From the NCBI RefSeq assembly GCF_050948175.1, contig NC_135202.1, positions 992,001 through 1,056,000 of the forward strand: a stretch of DNA of 64,000 nt. The letters are read 5' to 3'. This DNA comes from Xylocopa sonorina (Eukaryota > Arthropoda > Insecta > Hymenoptera > Apidae). Position 1 is the first letter of the stretch. Each line of letters opens with the position of its first letter. The notes beneath the pieces are model-generated. The model saw nothing but the letters and a program-made list of their open reading frames with translations. It was not told the origin of the DNA and did not search any database. A program made the translations under genes and the position numbers. This document shows, one piece after another, positions 27,896-41,998 of the stretch.

Positions 27896-30417
27896 GCGAT
27901 ATCGCATCTCATTTCTATGTTTCATGATAAGATATAATATTCATTGTTAAGTGTTACGTATACCTCGTATTCTCTTCAGAAGAATGTAACTGCGACTCTT
28001 CCTTGCAAGGAAATAGCGTTTGCAGATGTCTACGTATCGTAGCAATAGATTCCTAATGCCTTTTAAAACGCGATATCGCATCTCATTTCTATATTTCATG
28101 GTAAGATACAATATGATTTGCGATGTGTCATGTATTCCTCGTCTACACCTCAAATGAATGTAAATGCGACACTTCCTTGCTAGGAAATAGCGTCTGCAGA
28201 TGTCTAGGTATCGTAGCAATAGAGTTCTAATGTTTCTTGAAACGCGATATCGCATCTCAATTCTATGTTTCATGATAGGATATAATATGATTTGCGAAGT
28301 GTTATGTATTCCTCGTCTACACTTCAAATGAATGTGAATGCGACACTTCCTCGCTAGGAAATAGCGTTTGCAGATGTCTACGTATCGTAGCAATAGATTT
28401 CTAATGCTTCTTAAAACGCGATATCGCATCTCATTTCTATGTTTCATGGTAAGATATAATATGATTTGCGAAGTGTTATGTATTCCTCGTCCACACTTCA
28501 AATGAATGCAAATGCGACACTTCCTCGCAAGGAAATAGCGTTTGCAGATGTCTACGTATCGAAGCAATAGAGTTCAAATGCTTCTTAAAACGAAATATTG
28601 CATCTCATATCTATGTTTCGTGATAAGATATAATATTCAATGCGAAGTGTTATGCATTCCTCGTCTACGATTGAAATGGACGTAAATGCGACACTTCCTT
28701 GCTAGGAAATAGCGTTTGCAGATGTCTACGTATCGTAGCAATAGAGTTCAAATGCTTCTTAAAACGCGAGATCGCATCTCATTTCTATGTTTCATTGTAA
28801 GATATAATATGATTTGCGAAGTGTTATGCATTCCTCGTCTACGATTCAAATGGATGTAAATGCGACACTACCTTGCTAGGAAATAGCGTTTGCAGATGTC
28901 TACGTATCGAAGCAATAGAGTTCAAATGCTTCTTAAAACGAGATATCGCATCTCATATCTATGTTACATGATAAGATTTAATATTCATTGCGAAGTGTTA
29001 TGCATTCCTCGTCTACGATTCAAATGAATGTAAATGTGACACTTCCTTGCTAGGAAATAGCGTTTGCAAATGTTTACGTATCGTAGGGATAGAGTTCTAA
29101 TGCTTCTTAAAACGCGATATCGCATCACATTTCAATGTTGCATGATAGGATATAATATTCATTGTAAAGTGCTATGTATATCTCGTCTACGATTCAAATG
29201 AATGTAAATGCGACATTTCCTTGCTAGGAAATAGCGTTTGCAGATGTCTACGTATCTTAGCAATAGAGTTCTTATGATTCTTAAAACGCGATATCGCATC
29301 TCATTTCTAAGTTTCATGGCAAGATATAATATGATTTGCGAAGTGTTATGTATTCCTCGTCTACACTCCAAATGAATGTAAATGCGACACTTCCTTGCAA
29401 GGAAATAGCGTTTGCAGATGTCTACGTATCGTAGCAATAGGTATCTAATGCTTCTTAAAACGCGATATCGCATCTCATTTCTATGTTTCATGGTAAGATA
29501 TAATATGATTTGCGAAGTGTCATGTATTCCTCGTCTACACTTCAAATGAATGTAAATGCGACACTTCCTTGCAAGGAAGTAGCGTTTGCAGATGCCTACG
29601 TATCGAAGCAATAGAGTTCAAATGCTTCTTAAAACGAGATATCGCATCTCATATCTATGTTACATGATAAGATTTAATATTCATTGCGAAGTGTTATGCA
29701 TTCCTCGTCTACGATTCAAATGAATGTAAATGCGACACTTCCTTGCTAGGAAATAGCGTTTGCAAATGTTTACGTATCGTAGGGATAGAGTTCTAATGCT
29801 TCTTAAAACGCGATATCGCATCTCATTGCTATGTTGCATGATAGGATATAATATTCATTGTAAAGTGTTATGTATATCTCGTATTCTCTTCAGAAGAATG
29901 TAAATGCGACTCTTCCTTGCAAGGAAATAGCGTTTGCAGATGTCTACGTATCGTAGCAATAGAGTTCTTATGCTTCTTAAAACGCGATATCGCATTTCAT
30001 TTCTATGTTTCATGGTAAGATATAATATGATTTGCGAAGTGTCATGTATTCCTCGTCTACACGTCAAATGAATGTAAATGCGAGACTTCCTTGCTAGGAA
30101 ATAGCGTCAGCAGATGTCTAGGTATCGTAGCAATAGAGTTCTAATGCTTCTTAAAACGCGATATCGCATCTCATTTCTATGTTTCATGGTAAGATATAAT
30201 ATGATTTGCGAAGTGTTATGTATTCCTCGTCTACACTTCAAATGATTGTAAATGCGACACTTCCTTGCAAGGAAATAGCGTTTGCAGATGTTTACGTATC
30301 GTAGCAATAGATATCTAATGCTTCTTAAAACGCGATATCGCATCTCATTTCTATGTTTCATGGTAAGATATAATATGATTTGCGAAGTGTTATGTATTCC
30401 TCGTCTACACTTCAAAT
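27460..30417. repeat. 2958-bp 17-monomer HOR of domain II, copy 1
   Basis: The period is exactly 17 x 174 bp. The block contains the TAACTGCGACTCTTCC variant (27,987) and the TATATTTCATGGTAAGATAC variant, both of which recur 2958 bp later. Upstream of 27,460 the best offset changes to 3132 bp (18 monomers), which places a breakpoint there. Confidence 0.9.
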
Positions 30418-32213
30418 GAATGTAAATGCGACACTTCCTTGCAAGGAAATAGCGTTTGCAGATGTCTACGTATCGTAGCAATAGAGTTCTAATGCTTCTT
30501 AAAACGCGATATCGCATCTCGTTACTACGTTGCATGATAAGATATAATATTCATTGTAAAGTGTTATGTGTACCTCGTATTCACTTCAGAAGAATGTGAA
30601 TGCGACACTTCTTTGCAAGGAAATAGCGTTTGCAGATGTCTACGTATCGAAGCAATAGAGTTCAAATGCTTCTTAAAACGAAATATTGCATCTCATATCT
30701 ATGTTTCTTGATAAGATATAATATTCAATGCGAAGTGTTATGCATTCCTCGTCTACGATTGAAATGGACGTAAATGCGACACTTCCTTGCTAGGAAATAG
30801 AGTTTGCAGATGTCTACGTATCGTAGCAATAGAGTTCAAATGCTTCTTAAAACGCGATATCGCATCTCATTTCTATGTTTCATGATAAGATATAATATTC
30901 ATTGTTAAGTGTTACGTATACCTCGTATTCTCTTCAGAAGAATGTAACTGCGACTCTTCCTTGCAAGGAAATAGCGTTTGCAGATGTCTACGTATCGTAG
31001 CAATAGATTCCTAATGCCTTTTAAAACGCGATATCGCATCTCATTTCTATATTTCATGGTAAGATACAATATGATTTGCGATGTGTCATGTATTCCTCGT
31101 CTACACCTCAAATGAATGTAAATGCGACACTTCCTTGCTAGGAAATAGCGTCTGCAGATGTCTAGGTATCGTAGCAATAGAGTTCTAATGTTTCTTGAAA
31201 CGCGATATCGCATTTCAATTCTATGTTTCATGATAGGATATAATATGATTTGCGAAGTGTTATGTATACCTCGTCTACACTTCAAATGAATGTGAATGCG
31301 ACACTTCCTCGCTGGGAAATAGCGTTTGCAGATGTCTACGTATCGTAGCAATAGATTTCTAATGCTTCTTAAAACGCGATATCGCATCTCATTTCTATGT
31401 TTCATGGTAAGATATAATATGATTTGCGAAGTGTTATGTATTCCTCGTCCACACTTCAAATGAATGCAAATGCGACACTTCCTCGCAAGGAAATAGCGTT
31501 TGCACATGTCTACGTATCGAAGCAATAGAGTTCAAATGCTTCTTAAAACGAAATATTGCATCTCATATCTATGTTTCGTGATAAGATATAATATTCAATG
31601 CGAAGTGTTATGCATTCCTCGTCTACGATTGAAATGGACGTAAATGCGACACTTCCTTGCTAGGAAATAGCGTTTGCAGATGTCTACGTATCGTAGCAAT
31701 AGAGTTCAAATGCTTCTTAAAACGCGAGATCGCATCTCATTTCTATGTTTCATTGTAAGATATAATATGATTTGCGAAGTGTTATGCATTCCTCGTCTAC
31801 GATTCAAATGGATGTAAATGCGACACTACCTTGCTAGGAAATAGCGTTTGCAGATGTCTACGTATCGAAGCAATAGAGTTCAAATGCTTCTTAAAACGAG
31901 ATATCGCATCTCATATCTATGTTACATGATAAGATTTAATATTCATTGCGAAGTGTTATGCATTCCTCGTCTACGATTCAAATGAATGTAAATGCGACAC
32001 TTCCTTGCTAGGAAATAGCGTTTGCAAATGTTTACGTATCGTAGGGATAGAGTTCTAATGCTTCTTAAAACGCGATATCGCATCACATTTCAATGTTGCA
32101 TGATAGGATATAATATTCATTGTAAAGTGTTATGTATATCTCGTCTACGATTCAAATGAATGTAAATGCGACACTTCCTTGCTAGGAAATAGCGTTTGCA
32201 GATGTCTACGTAT
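30418..32213. repeat. 2958-bp 17-monomer HOR of domain II, partial copy 2
   Basis: This is a partial second copy. A few substitutions relative to copy 1 are visible, such as GCTGGGAAATAG at about 31,312 where copy 1 has GCTAGGAAATAG. Homology at this offset ends near 32,213, where copy 1 has ATCTTAGCAATAGAGTTC and this copy has ATCGTAGCAATAGAGTTC. The 30,842 segment is seen again at 34,844, 37,802 and 40,760 inside domain III. Confidence 0.9.
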
Positions 32214-32695
32214 CGTAGCAATAGAGTTCAAATGCTTCTTAAAACGCGAGATCGCATCTCATTTCTATGTTTCATTGTAAGATATAATATGATTTGCGAA
32301 GTGTTATGCATTCCTCGTCTACGATTGAAATGGACGTAAATGCGACACTTCCTTGCTAGGAAATAGCGATTGCAGATGTCTACGTATCGAAGCAATAGAG
32401 TTCAAATGCTTCTTAAAACGCGATATCGCATCTCATTTCTATGTTTCATGGTAAGATATAATATGATTTGCGAAGTGTTATGTATTCCTCGTCTACGATT
32501 CAAATGAATGTAAATGCGACACTTCCTTGCAAGGAAATAGCGTTTGCAGATGTCTACGTATCGTAGCAATAGAGTTCTAATGCTTCTTAAAACGCGATAT
32601 CGCATCTCGTTACTACGTTGCATGATAAGATATAATATTCATTGTAAAGTGTTATGTGTACCTCGTATTCTCTTCAGAAGAATGTAAATGCGACT
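32214..32695. repeat. 174-bp satellite, linking monomers
   Basis: About three monomers connect domains II and III. They include another copy of the widely reused two-monomer block (32,402-32,623) that also occurs at 24,050 and 27,356. No gene is seen. Confidence 0.9.
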
Positions 32696-35653
32696 CTTCC
32701 TTGCTAGGAAATAGCGTTTGCAGATGTCTACGTATCGTAGCAATAGAGTTCAAATGCTTCTTAAAACGCGAGATCGCATCTCATTTCTATGTTTCATGGT
32801 AAGATATAATATGATTTGCGAAGTGTTATGTATTCCTCGTCTACACTTCAATTGAATGTAAATGCGACACTTCCTTGCTAGGAAATAGCGTTTGCAGATG
32901 TCTACGTATCGAAGCAATAGAGTTCAAATGCTTCTTAAAACGAGATATCGCATCTCATATCTATGTTACATGATAAGATTTAATATTCATTGCGAAGTGT
33001 TATGCATTCCTTGTCTACGATTCAAATGAATGTAAATGCGACACTTCCTTGCTAGGAAATAGCGTTTGCAAATGTTTACGTATCGTAGGGATAGAGTTCT
33101 AATGCTTCTTAAAACGCGATATCGCATCACATTTCTATGTTGCATGATAGGATATAATATTCATTGTAAAGTGTTATGTATATCTCGTATTCTCTTCAGA
33201 AGAATGTAAATGCGACTCTTCCTTGCAAGGAAATAGCGTTTGCAGATGTCTACGTATCGTAGCAATAGAGTTCTTGTGCTTCTTAAAACGCGATATCGCA
33301 TCTCATTTCTATATTTCATGGTAAGATATAATATGATTTGCGATGTGTTATGTATTCCTCGTCTACACTTCAAATGAATGTAAATGCGACACTTCCTTGC
33401 AAGGAAGTAGCGTTTGCAGATGTCTACGTATCGAAGCAATAGATTTCAAATGCTTCTTAAAACGAGATATCGCTTCTCATTTCTATGTTTCATGATAAGG
33501 TATAATACTCATTGCGAAGTGTCATGTAAACCTCGTATTCAATTGAAAAGAATGTAAATGCGACACTTCCTTCCTAAGAAATAGCGTCCGCAGATGTCTA
33601 GGTATCGTAGCAATAGGGTTCTAATGCTTCTTAAAACGCGATATCGCATCTCATTTCTATGTTTCATGGTAAGATATAATATGATTTGCGAAGTGTTATG
33701 TATTCCTCGTCTACACTTCAAGTGAATGTAAATGCGGCACTTCCTTGCCAGGAAATAGCGTCTGCAGATGTCTAGGTATCGTAGCAATAGAGTTCTAATG
33801 CTTCTTAAAACGCTATATCGCATCTCATTTCTATGTTTCAAAGTAAGATATAATATGATTTGCGAAGTGTCATGTATTCCTCGTCTACACATCAAATGAA
33901 TGTAAATGCGACACTTCCTTGCAAGGAAATAGCGTTTGAAAATGTCAACCTATCGTAGCAATAGTGTTCTAATGCTCCTTAAAACGCGATATCGCATCTC
34001 ATTTCTATGTTTCATGTTAAGATATAATACGATTTGCGATGTGTTATGTATTCCTCGTCTACACTTCAAATGAATGTAAATGCGACACTTCCTTGCTAGG
34101 AAATAACGATTGCAGATGTCTACGTATCGGAGCAATAGAGTTCAAATGCTTCTTAAAACGAGATATCGCATCTCATTTCTATGTTACACGATAAGATGTA
34201 ATATTCATTGTGAAGTGTTATGTATTCCTCGTCCACACTTCAAATGAATGTAAATGCGGCACTTCCTTGCAAGGAAGTAGCGTTTGCAGATGTCTACGTA
34301 TCGAAGCAATAGAGTTCAAATGCTTCTTAAAACGAAATATTGCATCTCATATCTATGTTTCGTGATAAGATATAATATTCAATGCGAAGTGTTATGCTTT
34401 CCTCGTCTACGATTGAAATGGACGTAAATGCGACACTTCCTTGCTAGGAAATAGCGATTGCAGATGTCTACGTATCGAAGCAATAGAGTTCAAATGCTTC
34501 TTAAAACGCGATATCGCATCTCATTTCTATGTTTCATGGTAAGATATAATATGATTTGCGAAGTGTTATGTATTCCTCGTCTACGATTCAAATGAATGTA
34601 AATGCGACACTTCCTTGCAAGGAAATAGCGTTTGCAGATGTCTACGTATCGTAGCAATAGAGTTCTAATGCTTCTTAAAACGAAATATTGCATCTCATAT
34701 CTATGTTTCTTGATAAGATATAATATTCAATGCGAAGTGTTATGCATTCCTCGTCTACGATTGAAATGGACGTAAATGCGACACTTCCTTGCTAGGAAAT
34801 AGAGTTTGCAGATGTCTACGTATCGTAGCAATAGAGTTCAAATGCTTCTTAAAACGCGATATCGCATCTCATTTCTATGTTTCATGATAAGATATAATAT
34901 TCATTGTTAAGTGTTACGTATACCTCGTATTCTCTTCAGAAGAATGTAACTGCGACTCTTCCTTGCAAGGAAATAGCGTTTGCAGATGTCTACGTATCGT
35001 AGCAATAGATTCCTAATGCCTTTTAAAACGCGATATCGCATCTCATTTCTATATTTCATGGTAAGATACAATATGATTTGCGATGTGTCATGTATTCCTC
35101 GTCTACACCTCAAATGAATGTAAATGCGACACTTCCTTGCTAGGAAATAGCGTCTGCAGATGTCTAGGTATCGTAGCAATAGAGTTCTAATGTTTCTTGA
35201 AACGCGATATCGCATCTCAATTCTATGTTTCATGATAGGATATAATATGATTTGCGAAGTGTTATGTATACCTCGTCTACACTTCAAATGAATGTGAATG
35301 CGACACTTCCTCGCTAGGAAATAGCGTTTGCAGATGTCTACGTATCGAAGCAATAGAGTTCAAATGCTTCTTAAAACGAGATATCGCATCTCATATCTAT
35401 GTTACATGATAAGATTTAATATTCATTGCGAAGTGTTATGCATTCCTCGTCTACGATTCAAATGAATGTAAATGCGACACTTCCTTGCTAGGAAATAGCG
35501 TTTGCAAATGTTTACGTATCGTAGGGATAGAGTTCTAATGCTTCTTAAAACGCGATATCGCATCACATTTCAATGTTGCATGATAGGATATAATATTCAT
35601 TGTAAAGTGTTATGTATATCTCGTCTACGATTCAAATGAATATAAATGCGACA
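32696..35653. repeat. 2958-bp 17-monomer HOR of domain III, copy 1
   Basis: This is the first of three full copies with a period of exactly 2958 bp. The register was measured on the rare CACTTCAATTGAATG variant at about 32,843, which recurs at 35,801, 38,759 and 41,717. The left edge is sharp: base 32,695 is T (GACTCTTCC) where later copies have A. This copy has a few private differences, for example CATGTTAAG at about 34,016 and GCGGCACTTCC at about 34,255. Confidence 0.95.
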
Positions 35654-38611
35654 CTTCCTTGCTAGGAAATAGCGTTTGCAGATGTCTACGTATCGTAGCA
35701 ATAGAGTTCAAATGCTTCTTAAAACGCGAGATCGCATCTCATTTCTATGTTTCATGGTAAGATATAATATGATTTGCGAAGTGTTATGTATTCCTCGTCT
35801 ACACTTCAATTGAATGTAAATGCGACACTTCCTTGCTAGGAAATAGCGTTTGCAGATGTCTACGTATCGAAGCAATAGAGTTCAAATGCTTCTTAAAACG
35901 AGATATCGCATCTCATATCTATGTTACATGATAAGATTTAATATTCATTGCGAAGTGTTATGCATTCCTTGTCTACGATTCAAATGAATGTAAATGCGAC
36001 ACTTCCTTGCTAGGAAATAGCGTTTGCAAATGTTTACGTATCGTAGGGATAGAGTTCTAATGCTTCTTAAAACGCGATATCGCATCACATTTCTATGTTG
36101 CATGATAGGATATAATATTCATTGTAAAGTGTTATGTATATCTCGTATTCTCTTCAGAAGAATGTAAATGCGACTCTTCCTTGCAAGGAAATAGCGTTTG
36201 CAGATGTCTACGTATCGTAGCAATAGAGTTCTTGTGCTTCTTAAAACGCGATATCGCATCTCATTTCTATATTTCATGGTAAGATATAATATGATTTGCG
36301 ATGTGTTATGTATTCCTCGTCTACACTTCAAATGAATGTAAATGCGACACTTCCTTGCAAGGAAGTAGCGTTTGCAGATGTCTACGTATCGAAGCAATAG
36401 ATTTCAAATGCTTCTTAAAACGAGATATCGCTTCTCATTTCTATGTTTCATGATAAGGTATAATATTCATTGCGAAGTGTCATGTAAACCTCGTATTCAA
36501 TTGAAAAGAATGTAAATGCGACACTTCCTTCCTAAGAAATAGCGTCCGCAGATGTCTGGGTATCGTAGCAATAGGGTTCTAATGCTTCTTAAAACGCGAT
36601 ATCGCATCTCATTTCTATGTTTCATGGTAAGATATAATATGATTTGCGAAGTGTTATGTATTCCTCGTCTACACTTCAAGTGAATGTAAATGCGGCACTT
36701 CCTTGCCAGGAAATAGCGTCTGCAGATGTCTAGGTATCGTAGCAATAGAGTTCTAATGCTTCTTAAAACGCTATATCGCATCTCATTTCTATGTTTCAAA
36801 GTAAGATATAATATGATTTGCGAAGTGTCATGTACTCCTCGTCTACACATCAAATGAATGTAAATGCGACACTTCCTTGCAAGGAAATAGCGTTTGAAAA
36901 TGTCAACCTATCGTAGCAATAGTGTTCTAATGCTCCTTAAAACGCGATATCGCATCTCATTTCTATGTTTCATGGTAAGATATAATACGATTTGCGATGT
37001 GTTATGTATTCCTCGTCTACACTTCAAATGAATGTAAATGCGACACTTCCTTGCTAGGAAATAACGATTGCAGATGTCTACGTATCGGAGCAATAGAGTT
37101 CAAATGCTTCTTAAAACGAGATATCGCATCTCATTTCTATGTTACACGATAAGATGTAATATTCATTGTGAAGTGTTATGTATTCCTCGTCCACACTTCA
37201 AATGAATGTAAATGCGACACTTCCTTGCAAGGAAATAGCGTTTGCAGATGTCTACGTATCGAAGCAATAGAGTTCAAATGCTTCTTAAAACGAAATATTG
37301 CATCTCATATCTATGTTTCGTGATAAGATATAATATTCAATGCGAAGTGTTATGCTTTCCTCGTCTACGATTGAAATGGACGTAAATGCGACACTTCCTT
37401 GCTAGGAAATAGCGATTGCAGATGTCTACGTATCGAAGCAATAGAGTTCAAATGCTTCTTAAAACGCGATATCGCATCTCATTTCTATGTTTCATGGTAA
37501 GATATAATATGATTTGCGAAGTGTTATGTATTCCTCGTCTACGATTCAAATGAATGTAAATGCGACACTTCCTTGCAAGGAAATAGCGTTTGCAGATGTC
37601 TACGTATCGTAGCAATAGAGTTCTAATGCTTCTTAAAACGAAATATTGCATCTCATATCTATGTTTCTTGATAAGATATAATATTCAATGCGAAGTGTTA
37701 TGCATTCCTCGTCTACGATTGAAATGGACGTAAATGCGACACTTCCTTGCTAGGAAATAGAGTTTGCAGATGTCTACGTATCGTAGCAATAGAGTTCAAA
37801 TGCTTCTTAAAACGCGATATCGCATCTCATTTCTATGTTTCATGATAAGATATAATATTCATTGTTAAGTGTTACGTATACCTCGTATTCTCTTCAAAAG
37901 AATGTAACTGCGACTCTTCCTTGCAAGGAAATAGCGTTTGCAGATGTCTACGTATCGTAGCAATAGATTCCTAATGCCTTTTAAAACGCGATATCGCATC
38001 TCATTTCTATATTTCATGGTAAGATACAATATGATTTGCGATGTGTCATGTATTCCTCGTCTACACCTCAAATGAATGTAAATGCGACACTTCCTTGCTA
38101 GGAAATAGCGTCTGCAGATGTCTAGGTATCGTAGCAATAGAGTTCTAATGTTTCTTGAAACGCGATATCGCATCTCAATTCTATGTTTCATGATAGGATA
38201 TAATATGATTTGCGAAGTGTTATGTATACCTCGTCTACACTTCAAATGAATGTGAATGCGACACTTCCTCGCTAGGAAATAGCGTTTGCAGATGTCTACG
38301 TATCGAAGCAATAGAGTTCAAATGCTTCTTAAAACGAGATATCGCATCTCATATCTATGTTACATGATAAGATTTAATATTCATTGCGAAGTGTTATGCA
38401 TTCCTCGTCTACGATTCAAATGAATGTAAATGCGACACTTCCTTGCTAGGAAATAGCGTTTGCAAATGTTTACGTATCGTAGGGATAGAGTTCTAATGCT
38501 TCTTAAAACGCGATATCGCATCACATTTCAATGTTGCATGATAGGATATAATATTCATTGTAAAGTGTTATGTATATCTCGTCTACGATTCAAATGAATA
38601 TAAATGCGACA
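35654..38611. repeat. 2958-bp 17-monomer HOR of domain III, copy 2
   Basis: This is the second full copy. Private substitutions seen by eye are TGTCTGGGTATCG at about 36,555, GTACTCCTC at about 36,832 and CTTCAAAAG at about 37,892. Otherwise it matches its neighbours base for base in the lines compared. Confidence 0.95.
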
Positions 38612-41569
38612 CTTCCTTGCTAGGAAATAGCGTTTGCAGATGTCTACGTATCGTAGCAATAGAGTTCAAATGCTTCTTAAAACGCGAGATCGCATCTCAT
38701 TTCTATGTTTCATGGTAAGATATAATATGATTTGCGAAGTGTTATGTATTCCTCGTCTACACTTCAATTGAATGTAAATGCGACACTTCCTTGCTAGGAA
38801 ATAGCGTTTGCAGATGTCTACGTATCGAAGCAATAGAGTTCAAATGCTTCTTAAAACGAGATATCGCATCTCATATCTATGTTACATGATAAGATTTAAT
38901 ATTCATTGCGAAGTGTTATGCATTCCTTGTCTACGATTCAAATGAATGTAAATGCGACACTTCCTTGCTAGGAAATAGCGTTTGCAAATGTTTACGTATC
39001 GTAGGGATAGAGTTCTAATGCTTCTTAAAACGCGATATCGCATCACATTTCTATGTTGCATGATAGGATATAATATTCATTGTAAAGTGTTATGTATATC
39101 TCGTATTCTCTTCAGAAGAATGTAAATGCGACTCTTCCTTGCAAGGAAATAGCGTTTGCAGATGTCTACGTATCGTAGCAATAGAGTTCTTGTGCTTCTT
39201 AAAACGCGATATCGCATCTCATTTCTATATTTCATGGTAAGATATAATATGATTTGCGATGTGTTATGTATTCCTCGTCTACACTTCAAATGAATGTAAA
39301 TGCGACACTTCCTTGCAAGGAAGTAGCGTTTGCAGATGTCTACGTATCGAAGCAATAGATTTCAAATGCTTCTTAAAACGAGATATCGCTTCTCATTTCT
39401 ATGTTTCATGATAAGGTATAATATTCATTGCGAAGTGTCATGTAAACCTCGTATTCAATTGAAAAGAATGTAAATGCGACACTTCCTTCCTAAGAAATAG
39501 CGTCCGCAGATGTCTAGGTATCGTAGCAATAGGGTTCTAATGCTTCTTAAAACGCGATATCGCATCTCATTTCTATGTTTCATGGTAAGATATAATATGA
39601 TTTGCGAAGTGTTATGTATTCCTCGTCTACACTTCAAGTGAATGTAAATGCGGCACTTCCTTGCCAGGAAATAGCGTCTGCAGATGTCTAGGTATCGTAG
39701 CAATAGAGTTCTAATGCTTCTTAAAACGCTATATCGCATCTCATTTCTATGTTTCAAAGTAAGATATAATATGATTTGCGAAGTGTCATGTATTCCTCGT
39801 CTACACATCAAATGAATGTAAATGCGACACTTCCTTGCAAGGAAATAGCGTTTGAAAATGTCAACCTATCGTAGCAATAGTGTTCTAATGCTCCTTAAAA
39901 CGCGATATCGCATCTCATTTCTATGTTTCATGGTAAGATATAATACGATTTGCGATGTGTTATGTATTCCTCGTCTACACTTCAAATGAATGTAAATGCG
40001 ACACTTCCTTGCTAGGAAATAACGATTGCAGATGTCTACGTATCGGAGCAATAGAGTTCAAATGCTTCTTAAAACGAGATATCGCATCTCATTTCTATGT
40101 TACACGATAAGATGTAATATTCATTGTGAAGTGTTATGTATTCCTCGTCCACACTTCAAATGAATGTAAATGCGACACTTCCTTGCAAGGAAATAGCGTT
40201 TGCAGATGTCTACGTATCGAAGCAATAGAGTTCAAATGCTTCTTAAAACGAAATATTGCATCTCATATCTATGTTTCGTGATAAGATATAATATTCAATG
40301 CGAAGTGTTATGCTTTCCTCGTCTACGATTGAAATGGACGTAAATGCGACACTTCCTTGCTAGGAAATAGCGATTGCAGATGTCTACGTATCGAAGCAAT
40401 AGAGTTCAAATGCTTCTTAAAACGCGATATCGCATCTCATTTCTATGTTTCATGGTAAGATATAATATGATTTGCGAAGTGTTATGTATTCCTCGTCTAC
40501 GATTCAAATGAATGTAAATGCGACACTTCCTTGCAAGGAAATAGCGTTTGCAGATGTCTACGTATCGTAGCAATAGAGTTCTAATGCTTCTTAAAACGAA
40601 ATATTGCATCTCATATCTATGTTTCTTGATAAGATATAATATTCAATGCGAAGTGTTATGCATTCCTCGTCTACGATTGAAATGGACGTAAATGCGACAC
40701 TTCCTTGCTAGGAAATAGAGTTTGCAGATGTCTACGTATCGTAGCAATAGAGTTCAAATGCTTCTTAAAACGCGATATCGCATCTCATTTCTATGTTTCA
40801 TGATAAGATATAATATTCATTGTTAAGTGTTACGTATACCTCGTATTCTCTTCAGAAGAATGTAACTGCGACTCTTCCTTGCAAGGAAATAGCGTTTGCA
40901 GATGTCTACGTATCGTAGCAATAGATTCCTAATGCCTTTTAAAACGCGATATCGCATCTCATTTCTATATTTCATGGTAAGATACAATATGATTTGCGAT
41001 GTGTCATGTATTCCTCGTCTACACCTCAAATGAATGTAAATGCGACACTTCCTTGCTAGGAAATAGCGTCTGCAGATGTCTAGGTATCGTAGCAATAGAG
41101 TTCTAATGTTTCTTGAAACGCGATATCGCATCTCAATTCTATGTTTCATGATAGGATATAATATGATTTGCGAAGTGTTATGTATACCTCGTCTACACTT
41201 CAAATGAATGTGAATGCGACACTTCCTCGCTAGGAAATAGCGTTTGCAGATGTCTACGTATCGAAGCAATAGAGTTCAAATGCTTCTTAAAACGAGATAT
41301 CGCATCTCATATCTATGTTACATGATAAGATTTAATATTCATTGCGAAGTGTTATGCATTCCTCGTCTACGATTCAAATGAATGTAAATGCGACACTTCC
41401 TTGCTAGGAAATAGCGTTTGCAAATGTTTACGTATCGTAGGGATAGAGTTCTAATGCTTCTTAAAACGCGATATCGCATCACATTTCAATGTTGCATGAT
41501 AGGATATAATATTCATTGTAAAGTGTTATGTATATCTCGTCTACGATTCAAATGAATATAAATGCGACA
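38612..41569. repeat. 2958-bp 17-monomer HOR of domain III, copy 3
   Basis: This is the third full copy, lacking the private changes noted in copies 1 and 2. With only about ten differences noticed over the three copies, pairwise identity is above 99% by eye. The unit includes the divergent TCATGTAAACCTCG monomer class (39,438) at the same position in every copy. Confidence 0.95.
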
Positions 41570-41998
41570 CTTCCTTGCTAGGAAATAGCGTTTGCAGATG
41601 TCTACGTATCGTAGCAATAGAGTTCAAATGCTTCTTAAAACGCGAGATCGCATCTCATTTCTATGTTTCATGGTAAGATATAATATGATTTGCGAAGTGT
41701 TATGTATTCCTCGTCTACACTTCAATTGAATGTAAATGCGACACTTCCTTGCTAGGAAATAGCGTTTGCAGATGTCTACGTATCGAAGCAATAGAGTTCA
41801 AATGCTTCTTAAAACGAGATATCGCATCTCATATCTATGTTACATGATAAGATTTAATATTCATTGCGAAGTGTTATGCATTCCTTGTCTACGATTCAAA
41901 TGAATGTAAATGCGACACTTCCTTGCTAGGAAATAGCGTTTGCAAATGTTTACGTATCGTAGGGATAGAGTTCTAATGCTTCTTAAAACGCGATATCG
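41570..41998. repeat. 2958-bp 17-monomer HOR of domain III, partial copy 4
   Basis: About two and a half monomers of a fourth copy. It breaks at about 41,998, where earlier copies read GCATCACATTTCTATGTTGC and this one reads GCATCTCATTTCTATGTTTC. The array then switches to the 8-mer unit. Confidence 0.92.
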
